NCBI GenBank assembly: GCA_026985555.1
Contig: JALSQF010000003.1
Coordinates: 126,605 to 171,877 of the forward strand
Length of the DNA stretch: 45,273 nucleotides
Direction: 5' to 3'
DNA from: Candidatus Moraniibacteriota bacterium
Lineage (GTDB): Bacteria > Patescibacteriota > Minisyncoccia > Moranbacterales > UBA9337
Position numbers and translations under genes: made by a program. This document shows positions 25,919-33,237 of the stretch, in pieces. The notes beneath the pieces are model-generated. The model ran no database searches. It was given only the letters and a program-made list of their open reading frames with translations, and was not told the origin of the DNA. Numbering within the stretch: position 1 is the first letter of the stretch; every line of letters begins with the position of its first letter.

Positions 25919-26950
25919 ATGAAACTAAATTTTTCTAAAAAATTTTTTCAGATTTTAGTAGTACTAATAGCCTTAACATTAAGCTATTTTTTTTATTTAC
26001 AGAAACAACTTTCTTTAAGGCAGGTTAAGAATAAAGAGGTTGTTAATATAACAATAAAAAAAGGAATGAGCTGGTGGGAAATATGTCAAACTTTTAATCA
26101 AAAAAAAATAATTAACCAATATCAATTAGCTTTTTATCTTTGGAAAAATCATTTAACTAATAAAATTATCGCTAATCAATATCAAATTTCTCCTCAAATT
26201 AATTTGGCAGAGTTAGCTTATCTAATTACGCACGATAAGAAAAAAAATAATCAAAGTCTTAAGATAACTTTTCCTGAAGGTTGGTCTACTCAACAAATGG
26301 CTGAAAAATTGAAAAAAAATAATTTAGATTATGTTAATTTTTTAGAATTATCTCAAAATTCTTCCTTTTTTTATAAAAAATATCATTATTCGTTTTTAAA
26401 AGATGTTCCTACAAAAAATACTTTAGAGGGTTTTTTGTTTCCAGATACTTATTTTTTTTCTAATCAAATTTCAGGAGAAGAAATTATTAAAAAAATGTTA
26501 GATAATTTTGACAGAAAATTAGATAATCAAATGAGAGTAGATATTAAAAAACAGAAAAAAAGTATCTATCAAGTCATTATAATGGCTAGTCTTTTAGAAA
26601 AAGAAGTGAGATCCTTTGAAGATAAGAAAAGAGTGAGCGATATTTTTTGGAGAAGAGTTCAAGATCAATATCCTTTACAAAGTTGCGCTACTCTAGCTTA
26701 TATTTTAAAGAAAAATAAAAAACAATTTTCCTATGCGGATACGCAAATAAATTCACCTTTTAATACTTATAAAAATATTGGATTACCTCCAGCGCCCATT
26801 GATAATCCTGGCAAGGACGCTATTTTAGCGGCTATTTACCCAGAAAAAAATAGTTACTATTTTTTTCTGAACAATCCAGAAACAGGAGAAACAGTTTTTT
26901 CACGAACGTTACAAGAACATAATTTAAACAAGAAAAAGAATGGATTGTAA
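25919..26950 (+). CDS. mltG: Endolytic murein transglycosylase MltG (YceG-like)
   Basis: Cleaves nascent glycan strands in the membrane-proximal layer and sets their length. The 343-residue protein has one N-terminal TM helix (about 9-27), a LysM-like segment, and the YceG domain: F-P-E-G-W-S, T-L-E-G-F-L-F-P-D-T-Y, catalytic E227 in A-S-L-L-E-K-E-V, and the conserved S-P-F-N-T-Y-x-x-x-G-L-P-P-x-P-I-x-N-P-G near the end. All key elements are intact. It ends the malic-enzyme unit and is followed by a terminator. Confidence 0.95.
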   Translation: MKLNFSKKFFQILVVLIALTLSYFFYLQKQLSLRQVKNKEVVNITIKKGMSWWEICQTFNQKKIINQYQLAFYLWKNHLTNKIIANQYQISPQINLAELAYLITHDKKKNNQSLKITFPEGWSTQQMAEKLKKNNLDYVNFLELSQNSSFFYKKYHYSFLKDVPTKNTLEGFLFPDTYFFSNQISGEEIIKKMLDNFDRKLDNQMRVDIKKQKKSIYQVIIMASLLEKEVRSFEDKKRVSDIFWRRVQDQYPLQSCATLAYILKKNKKQFSYADTQINSPFNTYKNIGLPPAPIDNPGKDAILAAIYPEKNSYYFFLNNPETGETVFSRTLQEHNLNKKKNGL

Positions 26951-26966
26951 AAGGATATATTAATAC

Positions 26967-27017
26967 AACTAAACTTAAAAATAAATTTTAAATTTAAAAA
27001 ATAAGTTTAGTTTTTTT
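26967..27017 (+). terminator. Intrinsic terminator after mltG
   Basis: AACTAAACTTA (26967-26977) pairs with TAAGTTTAGTT (27002-27012), followed by T to 27017; the 24-nt loop is AT-only and can pair internally. The rest of the 300-nt gap to 27253 holds a short palindrome ACTGATCAGT at about 27109-27118 and the promoter below, and otherwise nothing I recognise. Confidence 0.75.
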
Positions 27018-27173
27018 GCTCTTTTGTGTAAAAATATATTTAATTTCTATTTTTCAACTTTTCTTTTTTTTATTCTTTTATTTTCAATTAGATAAGCTTT
27101 CGTATGCTACTGATCAGTATTTTTTATTAAGAATGATTAGTAAAGATTAGAAGTAGAATAAAGTTTAGAAATA

Positions 27174-27182
27174 TGTTATAAT
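27174..27182 (+). promoter_or_regulatory. Predicted extended -10 promoter of the channel gene
   Basis: TGT followed by TATAAT (27177-27182) is a good extended -10 element; the region 17 nt upstream has only a weak -35 match (TAGAAT at 27154-27159). The core matches the promoters at 30642 and 37801. Confidence 0.55.
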
Positions 27183-27239
27183 AAAATTAAATATTTATTA
27201 ATGTTGTTTATTTTATTAAAAATAAATAATAAATAAGAG

Positions 27240-27247
27240 AGGAGGTG
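27240..27247 (+). promoter_or_regulatory. Perfect Shine-Dalgarno sequence, exceptional in this window
   Basis: GAGAGGAGGTG ends at 27247, 6 nt before the ATG at 27254. It decides the start: a GTG at 27245 lies within the ribosome binding site itself and is not the start. No other gene of the window has such a sequence. Confidence 0.85.
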
Positions 27248-27253
27248 TTTTTT

Positions 27254-27940
27254 ATGAATATAGTAGATAATGTTAGTAGCGCAGTTTTTGTTTCCTGGAG
27301 TCAATTATTAACAGAATTTATTAATTTTATCCCAGTTTTTTTAGGTGCCTTATTGGTTTTTGTAGTAGGATTAATAGTGGCTGTTATTTTGGGTAAATTA
27401 ACAACTAAGATCGTAAAATTAACTAGAATAGATACTATAGTTAATGAAGGAAGGTTAGGGAAATATTTAAGAGAGAAAGATTTACAGTTTAATATTTCTA
27501 CTTTATGTGGAGCATTGATTAAATGGTTCTTAATTTTAGTTTCTTTAATGGCGGCAGCAGATATTTTAGATCTTTATCAAGTAACAGAATTTTTGAACAA
27601 TATTATTCTTTATGTTCCTAATATTATAGTAGCAGTTGTAATTTTAAGTATAGCTTTTTTGCTAGGAAATTTTATCTATCGCATAGTTCGTTCTAGTGTT
27701 AAAGCGGCGGGGATAGTCAGCGCTTCTTTTTTAGCTACATTAGCTAAATGGTCAATTATCATTTTTGGATTATTAGCAGCGCTTATTCAATTGGGCATTG
27801 CTAAATCGTTGGCAGAAATTCTTTTTACAGGAATTGTAGCTGCTCTTTCCTTAGCTTTTGGTTTAGCTTTTGGTTTAGGTGGAAAAGAAGAGGCTAGTTT
27901 AATTTTACGTAAAATAAGAGAAGAAATTGAAAAGGATTAA
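27254..27940 (+). CDS. Mechanosensitive-channel-like membrane protein (TM-helix repeat type)
   Basis: A 228-residue protein with about five hydrophobic helices (around 22-47, 75-97, 105-130, 145-165 and 172-200), resembling the conserved TM-helix repeat proteins related to small-conductance channels of the MscS family. The pore-like stretch L-A-F-G-L-A-F-G-L-G-G-K-E-E-A near the end matches the glycine/alanine-rich TM3 region of MscS, but the cytosolic beta domain that normally follows is missing: the protein stops after a short charged helix. It is therefore a membrane core only. It is the only gene here with a perfect Shine-Dalgarno sequence, which suggests strong or specially controlled translation. 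It converges on the rhodanese-like gene. Confidence 0.8.
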   Translation: MNIVDNVSSAVFVSWSQLLTEFINFIPVFLGALLVFVVGLIVAVILGKLTTKIVKLTRIDTIVNEGRLGKYLREKDLQFNISTLCGALIKWFLILVSLMAAADILDLYQVTEFLNNIILYVPNIIVAVVILSIAFLLGNFIYRIVRSSVKAAGIVSASFLATLAKWSIIIFGLLAALIQLGIAKSLAEILFTGIVAALSLAFGLAFGLGGKEEASLILRKIREEIEKD

Positions 27941-27958
27941 AACTTTTTCTATAAAAAA

Positions 27959-27997
27959 TTCAACTAAAAAATCGGCTCAGCCGATTTTTTAGTTGAA
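27959..27997. terminator. Bidirectional terminator between convergent genes
   Basis: Two 19-nt arms (27959-27977 and 27979-27997) are perfectly complementary around a single C; the core is GC-containing (TCGGCT/AGCCGA) and flanked by A6/T6 runs, so it can terminate both the plus-strand channel gene and the minus-strand def operon. Confidence 0.92.
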
Positions 27998-28033
27998 TAA
28001 TCAAAATATAAAAATATTAGAAAAATAAAATTT

Positions 28034-28888
28034 TTAATTAGAACTAATTTCTAATCCTTCATTTTTCCATTTTTCTGCGTCAAAACCATCTTGAATAACA
28101 GTAACTAAATTAAATCCTAAATCATAAAGCATTACGCCATATTGAAAAGCTTGTTTACCAGTAGAACTATAAAGAATAATGAAATTATCTAAAGCTATCT
28201 TTTGTCGTTCTTTTTCAAGTTTATAAAAAGGTATATTAATAGCGTCTTTAAGATGGTTTTTTTTATATTCTTGATAATTTCGTATATCAACAAAAGTGGT
28301 AAATTTATTTTTCTTTGCTATTATCTTTTTCAATTCCTCTAGATTTATTTGTTTTACTTTGGATTGATCAACGAAAGATTGTATATCTCCTAAAGAAACA
28401 ACAGGATAAGCATTTTTAATCCAATTGGCTAGACCTCCTTCCAAAATAAAAGTATTTTGTTTTTTTTCAGGATTTAAATTTTCCCAAAGAAGTTTGATTT
28501 CTTTATCATTGGCATAATTAGTGATTAGAACATTTAATTTTTCATTAGAATTATAATTAGGGTTATTATTAAAATCTTGAAAATTAATATTACTAGAATC
28601 TAAAATATGTTCTTTTCTATATTCTTGAGAAGAGCGAATATCCAATAAATTATATTTTAGAACATTTTCTTTTTGAATAGCTTGAAATATTTTTTGAGGA
28701 GAAATAGTGGGGTAATTTATTTTTTTTTCGGTTTTTTGAAAGTTATTTTTTTTAGTTGAGAGAGAGGAAGTGGATCGTAAAAAAATAAAACTAACTATTA
28801 AAATAATCAAAATAAAACCAAATAAAATAATTTTATTGGTATTAAAAGGAGTTTTATTTTGATTAAGATGGTTTTTAGTTTGAAACAT
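28034..28888 (-). CDS. Membrane-anchored double rhodanese-like protein without catalytic cysteine
   Basis: A 284-residue protein with a TM helix at about 19-37 and two rhodanese-like domains at about 60-165 and 180-282. Family features are clear: L-L-D-I-R-S-S-Q-E-Y-R-K-E-H-I and F-V-D-I-R-N-Y-Q-E-Y-K-K-N-H-L-K-D-A-I-N-I-P, then G-G-L-A-N-W and D-G-F-D-A-E-K-W at the domain ends. In active enzymes a cysteine opens the loop after the central strand; here the second domain reads I-I-L-Y-S241-S-T-G-K-Q and the first V-L-I-T-N-Y-A-N. The whole protein has no cysteine. It cannot be a sulfurtransferase and is more likely a binding or scaffold protein outside the membrane. It is the last gene of the def-fmt unit, 3 nt after fmt. 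Confidence 0.85.
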   Translation of the reverse strand: MFQTKNHLNQNKTPFNTNKIILFGFILIILIVSFIFLRSTSSLSTKKNNFQKTEKKINYPTISPQKIFQAIQKENVLKYNLLDIRSSQEYRKEHILDSSNINFQDFNNNPNYNSNEKLNVLITNYANDKEIKLLWENLNPEKKQNTFILEGGLANWIKNAYPVVSLGDIQSFVDQSKVKQINLEELKKIIAKKNKFTTFVDIRNYQEYKKNHLKDAINIPFYKLEKERQKIALDNFIILYSSTGKQAFQYGVMLYDLGFNLVTVIQDGFDAEKWKNEGLEISSN

Positions 28889-28891
28889 ATA

Positions 28892-29866
28892 TTATTTTAA
28901 AATACTGCCAATAAAGTGAGGATAACCGTTGATAAATTCTTCTATCATAAAAGCAAATTTTCCTTCTAATTGCACTTTTTCTAAATAAATTATTCCTTGT
29001 CCGGTTTGAACAGCTATTTTTTGAGTATTTTCTTCTTTAAAAACTTTGCCTAAGGGAAATTTTTCTGAGGGATTATTTTTATTATAAGATATTTTAATGA
29101 ATTTAATTCTTTTTAATGTTTCTCTGTCATTCCAAAAAGCAAAAATTCCTGGCCAGGGATAGAGAGCGCGATATTGATTATAGATTTCTTTAGCTGTTTT
29201 TTCAAAAAATATTCTTCCGTCATTTCTTTCAATTAATTGACAAAGAGTAGCTTTAGACTCGTCTTGTTGGCGCGGTTCTATTTTTTGATTTATCCAAAGA
29301 GGAATGGTTTGAACCAATAAATCTCCTCCTAATTCAGCTAATTTTTGTTCTAAAGTTAAAAATGTATCATATTTACTAATATTTTGTTCTTTTTGAGAAA
29401 CAATATCTCCTGTATCAATATTTTCATTCATAATTATAATAGTAACACCTGTTTTTCTTTTTCCTTTCCAGAGAGCATTTTGAATAGGAGATGGTCCTCT
29501 AAGTTTAGGTAATAATGAAGCGTGAACATTAAGACAATTGAAGGTAGGAATTTCTAATACTTCTGGAGGTAGTATTTTTCCATAATCAGCTACAATGATT
29601 AAATCAGGGGATATTTCTTTTAATTTTTCAATTTCTTGTTTATCAAACTTTTTAGGTTGAAATACTTTTATTTTATTTTTTTGAGCTAGATGTTTAACTG
29701 GAGTAGGGATAACTTCTTGCTTTCTTCCAACAGGTTTATCTATTTGCGTATAAACAGCTGTGATATTATACTCTCTTTCCAAGAGAGAAGCGAGAATTTT
29801 TTTGGCGAAATTAGAAGTCCCCATAAAAACAAGATTAATAGAATTAGGTTTTATTTTGAGTTTCAT
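28892..29866 (-). CDS. fmt: Methionyl-tRNA formyltransferase
   Basis: Formylates initiator Met-tRNA from 10-formyl-THF. The 324-residue protein has the usual length. The formyltransferase domain shows V-F-M-G-T-S-N-F near the start, P-D-L-I-I-V-A-D-Y-G-K-I-L-P, catalytic N113 and H115 in N-V-H-A-S-L-L-P-K-L-R-G-P-S-P-I-Q, and D151 in N-I-D-T-G-D-I-V. The C-terminal OB-like tRNA-binding domain starts at about 205. It lies 24 nt downstream of def, the classical def-fmt pair whose products act in sequence on the protein N-terminus, completed by map at 3537. Confidence 0.96.
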   Translation of the reverse strand: MKLKIKPNSINLVFMGTSNFAKKILASLLEREYNITAVYTQIDKPVGRKQEVIPTPVKHLAQKNKIKVFQPKKFDKQEIEKLKEISPDLIIVADYGKILPPEVLEIPTFNCLNVHASLLPKLRGPSPIQNALWKGKRKTGVTIIIMNENIDTGDIVSQKEQNISKYDTFLTLEQKLAELGGDLLVQTIPLWINQKIEPRQQDESKATLCQLIERNDGRIFFEKTAKEIYNQYRALYPWPGIFAFWNDRETLKRIKFIKISYNKNNPSEKFPLGKVFKEENTQKIAVQTGQGIIYLEKVQLEGKFAFMIEEFINGYPHFIGSILK

Positions 29867-29890
29867 ATTTTTTGTTATTTTTTATTTAAA

Positions 29891-30394
29891 TTATTTAGAA
29901 TTAGTATAATCAATAAATAGTTTTCCTTGCAAATGATCAACTTCATGTTGGATTATTCTAGCTAGCATTCCTTCAGCCATTAATTTTTTTCTTTTTCCTG
30001 AAACGGTTAAATATTGAAGTGATATTTTATTTGATCTTTTTACATTTAAAAATTTTCCAGGAAAACTAAGACAACCTTCTTCGGCTACGTTTTTTTCTTG
30101 GGAAAAAAACGTAATTTTAGGATTTATAAGAATATAAATTTTATTTTGAAAATCTATCACACATAAATTTTTGGCCTGATTAATCTGAGGAGCAGCTAAA
30201 CCAAGCCCGTTGTTATTTTTCATTGTGATTAACATACTCTGAATAAGTTGTTGAATTTCAGGTTTAGTAGGATCTTTAATATCTTCAGTTTTTTGGCGTA
30301 AAATAGGATGTGGATAAATGACGATAGGTAAAGATTGTTTTATTTTTATTGAAAAAATATTTGAATTATGATTATTAGTAAAAAAGTTATCCAT
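29891..30394 (-). CDS. def: Peptide deformylase
   Basis: Removes the formyl group from nascent proteins. The 167-residue enzyme has all three motifs: G-L-G-L-A-A-P-Q70, E-E-G-C108-L-S-F-P-G and Q-H150-E151-V-D-H154, giving the Cys-His-His metal site and catalytic Glu. The start at 30394 adds about 20 residues before the usual P-I-V-I-Y-P-H-P-I-L-R; no better ATG lies closer. It opens the minus-strand unit def-fmt-rhodanese-like; its promoter must lie in the divergent gap with tpiA, next to element copy 3. Confidence 0.96.
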   Translation of the reverse strand: MDNFFTNNHNSNIFSIKIKQSLPIVIYPHPILRQKTEDIKDPTKPEIQQLIQSMLITMKNNNGLGLAAPQINQAKNLCVIDFQNKIYILINPKITFFSQEKNVAEEGCLSFPGKFLNVKRSNKISLQYLTVSGKRKKLMAEGMLARIIQHEVDHLQGKLFIDYTNSK

Positions 30395-30498
30395 AGAAGA
30401 TTTAAACAGTTTGTAATTTAAAAACTTATTCCATCCTTTAATTTTACTTTAGCATATTTTTAGCATTAAACAAGTTTATTTATTAAATTAAATTTTTC

Positions 30499-30546
30499 TT
30501 CTGGCTATTTAAATATCCATTTAAATGGATATTTAAATAGCCAGAA
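30499..30546. repeat. Dispersed intergenic element, copy 3 (48-bp palindrome)
   Basis: A perfect 48-bp palindrome identical to that at 21724-21771, arm start TTCTGGCTATTTAAATATCC. Downstream sequence to about 30580 shares TATTTTT, TTTAAACTTA and TTTAAA blocks with copies 1 and 2 in the same order, but shorter, so the body appears deleted. It lies in the divergent promoter gap between def and tpiA. Confidence 0.9.
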
Positions 30547-30617
30547 AGTATTTTTAAATTTTTAAACTTAATTTTTTTAAATTTTTTTCAAGAAAAATTT
30601 TTAAAATATGATGTTAG

Positions 30618-30647
30618 TTGGAAATTTAAATTAAAATATGTTATATT
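30618..30647 (+). promoter_or_regulatory. Predicted extended -10 promoter of tpiA
   Basis: TTGGAA at 30618-30623, an 18-nt spacer and TATATT at 30642-30647 preceded by TGT. The transcript start would be near 30654, only about 6 nt before the ATG at 30660, so the mRNA may be nearly leaderless. The 16-nt string at 30633-30648 is identical to that at 37792-37807. Confidence 0.6.
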
Positions 30648-30659
30648 AAATTTAAATGT

Positions 30660-31448
30660 ATGTTATTAAAAGATAATAAAAAAATTATCATAGCCAACTT
30701 GAAAATGAATATCCTCTCTCTTAGAGAAAGAGATTTGTTTTGGTCATCATTAACTAAAGAAAGTAAGCTAACAAAAAAACAAATTAAAAATAAAACAGAG
30801 GTTATTATCTGTCCCCCATCTATTTATTTAGAAAGTTTCGTAAAACGATTTAAAAAAAATCAGTGGATTAATATAGGAGCACAAAATATTCATTGGGAGA
30901 AAAAAGGGGCTTTTACAGGAGAAATTTCAGTTCCTATGCTTAAGGGTTTGGACATAAAATGGAGCATAATTGGTCATAGTGAAAGAAGAAAATATTTTTG
31001 TGAGACAGATGAAATAGTTAATCAAAAAATATTAATAGCTTTAAAAAACGATATTTTGCCTATTTTTTGCACAGGAGAAACAGCGAAAGAAAAAGAAAAA
31101 GGAAAAAGAAAAGAAGTTTTAACTAATCAAATAATAAAAGGATTAAATCAAGTTAGTAAAGCTAGAGTAGAGAAAATAATTTTTGCCTATGAGCCAGTTT
31201 GGGCGATTGGCACAGGAGAAACACCTTCTGCAGACGACATATTAGAAGCGCGTTTGTTGATTAAAAAAATAATAGCTAAAAAATACAGTCTTAAAATAGC
31301 TGAAAAAATAAAAATAATTTATGGAGGTTCAGTTGTTTCTAAAAATGCTAACCAAGTAATTCTAAAAAGCCAAATGGACGGTGCTTTGGTAGGAGGAGCA
31401 AGCCTTTATCCTAAAGAATTTTTTAAAATAATTGCAAAGATAGTTTAA
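30660..31448 (+). CDS. tpiA: Triosephosphate isomerase
   Basis: Interconverts dihydroxyacetone phosphate and glyceraldehyde 3-phosphate. The 262-residue TIM barrel shows N13-L-K15-M-N, the electrophile H106 in I-I-G-H-S-E-R-R, the base E178 in A-Y-E-P-V-W-A-I-G-T-G, the phosphate loop Y-G-G-S-V and G-A-L-V-G-G-A-S-L near the end. All catalytic residues are intact. It has its own promoter and is followed after 33 nt by a pilin gene. Confidence 0.97.
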   Translation: MLLKDNKKIIIANLKMNILSLRERDLFWSSLTKESKLTKKQIKNKTEVIICPPSIYLESFVKRFKKNQWINIGAQNIHWEKKGAFTGEISVPMLKGLDIKWSIIGHSERRKYFCETDEIVNQKILIALKNDILPIFCTGETAKEKEKGKRKEVLTNQIIKGLNQVSKARVEKIIFAYEPVWAIGTGETPSADDILEARLLIKKIIAKKYSLKIAEKIKIIYGGSVVSKNANQVILKSQMDGALVGGASLYPKEFFKIIAKIV

Positions 31449-31481
31449 ATTTATTTCCAATAAAAACTAAAATTAAAAAAT

Positions 31482-32030
31482 ATGTTAAAAAATAGAATAA
31501 AAATAATTTTATTGCCTCTATTGTTAGTTGGTTTTCTAGGATTTAATTTTCAAGGAATTTCTCAGGCTGCGAATTATAATTATCATCCGATGGAAAAAAT
31601 TCCAGGCACAGAAGATATTTCTACTTTTCCTAAATATATAGAAGCTATTTTTCGTTTTGCTGTGTGGACTATTGGCATAGCGGCTTTGTTAATGTTAACT
31701 ATAGGAGGCTATATGTATATAACAGCAGCGGGAAATACTAGCACAATAGAAAAAGCTAAAGATATTATTCGGGATGCTATTCTAGGAGTTTTAGCTGTTA
31801 TTTTGGCTTATTTGCTTTTGTTTGTGATTAATCCAGATTTAGTTAATATTGATTTAGGCAGTTTAAGCAGTAGTAATTTAAATTCTTCTAACAACTCTAA
31901 CAACTCTAACAACTCTAATAACTCTAATAACGCTAATAATTCTTCTAATTCTAATAATAACCAAAATAATAATACTAACAATTCTCAATATAATTACTCA
32001 GAAGAAGAGAATTCGTTACCAGGTCCTTAA
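31482..32030 (+). CDS. VirB2/TrbC-like pilin with Asn/Ser-rich tail
   Basis: A 182-residue protein. Residues 1-29 form a signal peptide ending S-Q-A-A. Two hydrophobic helices at about 55-78 and 90-112 flank a short loop, with G-G-Y-M-Y-I-T-A-A-G-N and I-I-R-D-A-I-L-G-V between them, the arrangement of VirB2/TrbC pilins of type IV secretion systems and of a frequent Patescibacteria family. Residues 125-175 are a tail of S-N-N repeats, encoded by a 9-bp microsatellite, unlike classical VirB2. No other type IV secretion gene is next to it. The loop G-N-T-S-T-I-E-K-A-K-D is conserved in relatives I remember. Confidence 0.75.
   Translation: MLKNRIKIILLPLLLVGFLGFNFQGISQAANYNYHPMEKIPGTEDISTFPKYIEAIFRFAVWTIGIAALLMLTIGGYMYITAAGNTSTIEKAKDIIRDAILGVLAVILAYLLLFVINPDLVNIDLGSLSSSNLNSSNNSNNSNNSNNSNNANNSSNSNNNQNNNTNNSQYNYSEEENSLPGP
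31893..31937 (+). repeat. 9-bp microsatellite in the pilin tail
   Basis: Five units of AACTCTAAC or close variants in frame (31893-31937), encoding S-N-N repeats. Slippage here would lengthen or shorten the surface tail without breaking the frame. Confidence 0.85.
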
Positions 32031-32183
32031 AATGTTAACAATAAGTGTGGTTTTAATATTTAGAAAATATGTTTCGTATAATATTAATAATATAAGTACA
32101 GTAGTTAAAAAAATTTTTTATTTAGTTTTGTTTGTTAGTTAATATCCTCATTATTTTTAATTTTTTCATAATATTTTGTTGAT

Positions 32184-33224
32184 ATGTTTAATTTTAATAA
32201 AGTAATTTGCATTGGTTCACTAGGGAAAGATGTTTTTTTCTCTGTTTCTGAAGGAAAAATTTTAAAAACTCCGCAAGATATTTTGTCGCAAGAGAAGATA
32301 GCTTTTGAGTTAGGAGCTAAATATAAGATTAAATCTTATCAAGAGAGTGTAGGAGGATGTGCGGCTAATGTTTCTCAAGGATTATCAAAATTAGGAATTC
32401 AGTCAGCCTGTTGTTCTGTTATTGGCAATGATGATACAGGCCAATGGTTAATAAAGGAATTAAAAAAGAATAAAGTAAAACTAAACAACATAAAAGCTAT
32501 AAAGAAAATTTCTAGTGATATTTCTATAATAGTAGTTGATGATAAAACCCATGATCATGTTATTTTTTATAATCGTCAGGCGAATGAACATTTAAAAATT
32601 GTTTCTAAAGATTTGAAAAAATATAATTGGATTTTTATTGGATCTTTAAATGGAAATTGGACTAATAATTTAGATAAAATAATAGAAGTTGTTAAAAAAG
32701 ATAAGAGAAAAAAAATAGCCTTTAATCCAGGACAAGGAAACATAAAAGAAAATCCTCAAAAAATTATACGAATGTTAAAATTTACAGAAGTTTTATTAGT
32801 TAATAAAGATGAAGCTATAGAAATAGTAATGCATATGAACAATATTCAAAAAGAGGATCTAAGAAAAATAAGTTTTTTATTGAAAAAAATAAGTCAAAAG
32901 GGAGTGAAGCAAGTTATCATTACAGAAGGAAAGAAAGGGGTAAATTATTACAAAACAGGAGATTTATGCTATTATAAAGTTATTAATACTGAAAAAAATA
33001 ATTTGGTTATTGATACCACCGGAGCAGGAGATTCTTTTAATAGTGGATTTTTAGCTGGAACAATAAAAGGGAAAAATTTCAAAAATAATTTGTATTGGGG
33101 AATGGCCAACAGCGAAAGTGTGATTCAATATTATGGAGCGCAAAAAGGATTATTAAATTCTTCCGCTATAAAAAGAAAAAGTCTCAAAAACAAATATCAA
33201 ATTAAAGAAATCAAATTGAAATAA
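32184..33224 (+). CDS. PfkB-family carbohydrate kinase
   Basis: A 346-residue ribokinase-like kinase. The substrate-binding pattern G57-G-C-A-A-N62-V-S-Q-G-L-S-K-L-G and the ATP/catalytic motif D-T-T-G-A-G-D283-S-F-N-S-G-F are intact. The substrate (ribose, adenosine, fructose or other) cannot be determined; the C-terminal 25 residues are basic. It is 14 nt before the FtsA/PilM-like gene, so it is the first gene of an operon with envelope genes. A TATAAT at 32077-32082 may be part of the promoter, but no -35 is seen. Confidence 0.9.
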   Translation: MFNFNKVICIGSLGKDVFFSVSEGKILKTPQDILSQEKIAFELGAKYKIKSYQESVGGCAANVSQGLSKLGIQSACCSVIGNDDTGQWLIKELKKNKVKLNNIKAIKKISSDISIIVVDDKTHDHVIFYNRQANEHLKIVSKDLKKYNWIFIGSLNGNWTNNLDKIIEVVKKDKRKKIAFNPGQGNIKENPQKIIRMLKFTEVLLVNKDEAIEIVMHMNNIQKEDLRKISFLLKKISQKGVKQVIITEGKKGVNYYKTGDLCYYKVINTEKNNLVIDTTGAGDSFNSGFLAGTIKGKNFKNNLYWGMANSESVIQYYGAQKGLLNSSAIKRKSLKNKYQIKEIKLK

Positions 33225-33237
33225 AATTTTAAAATAT

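Noticed and set aside
27245-27253. GTG start for the channel-like gene
   Set aside because: The GTG is part of the perfect Shine-Dalgarno sequence; the ATG at 27254 has the right spacing.
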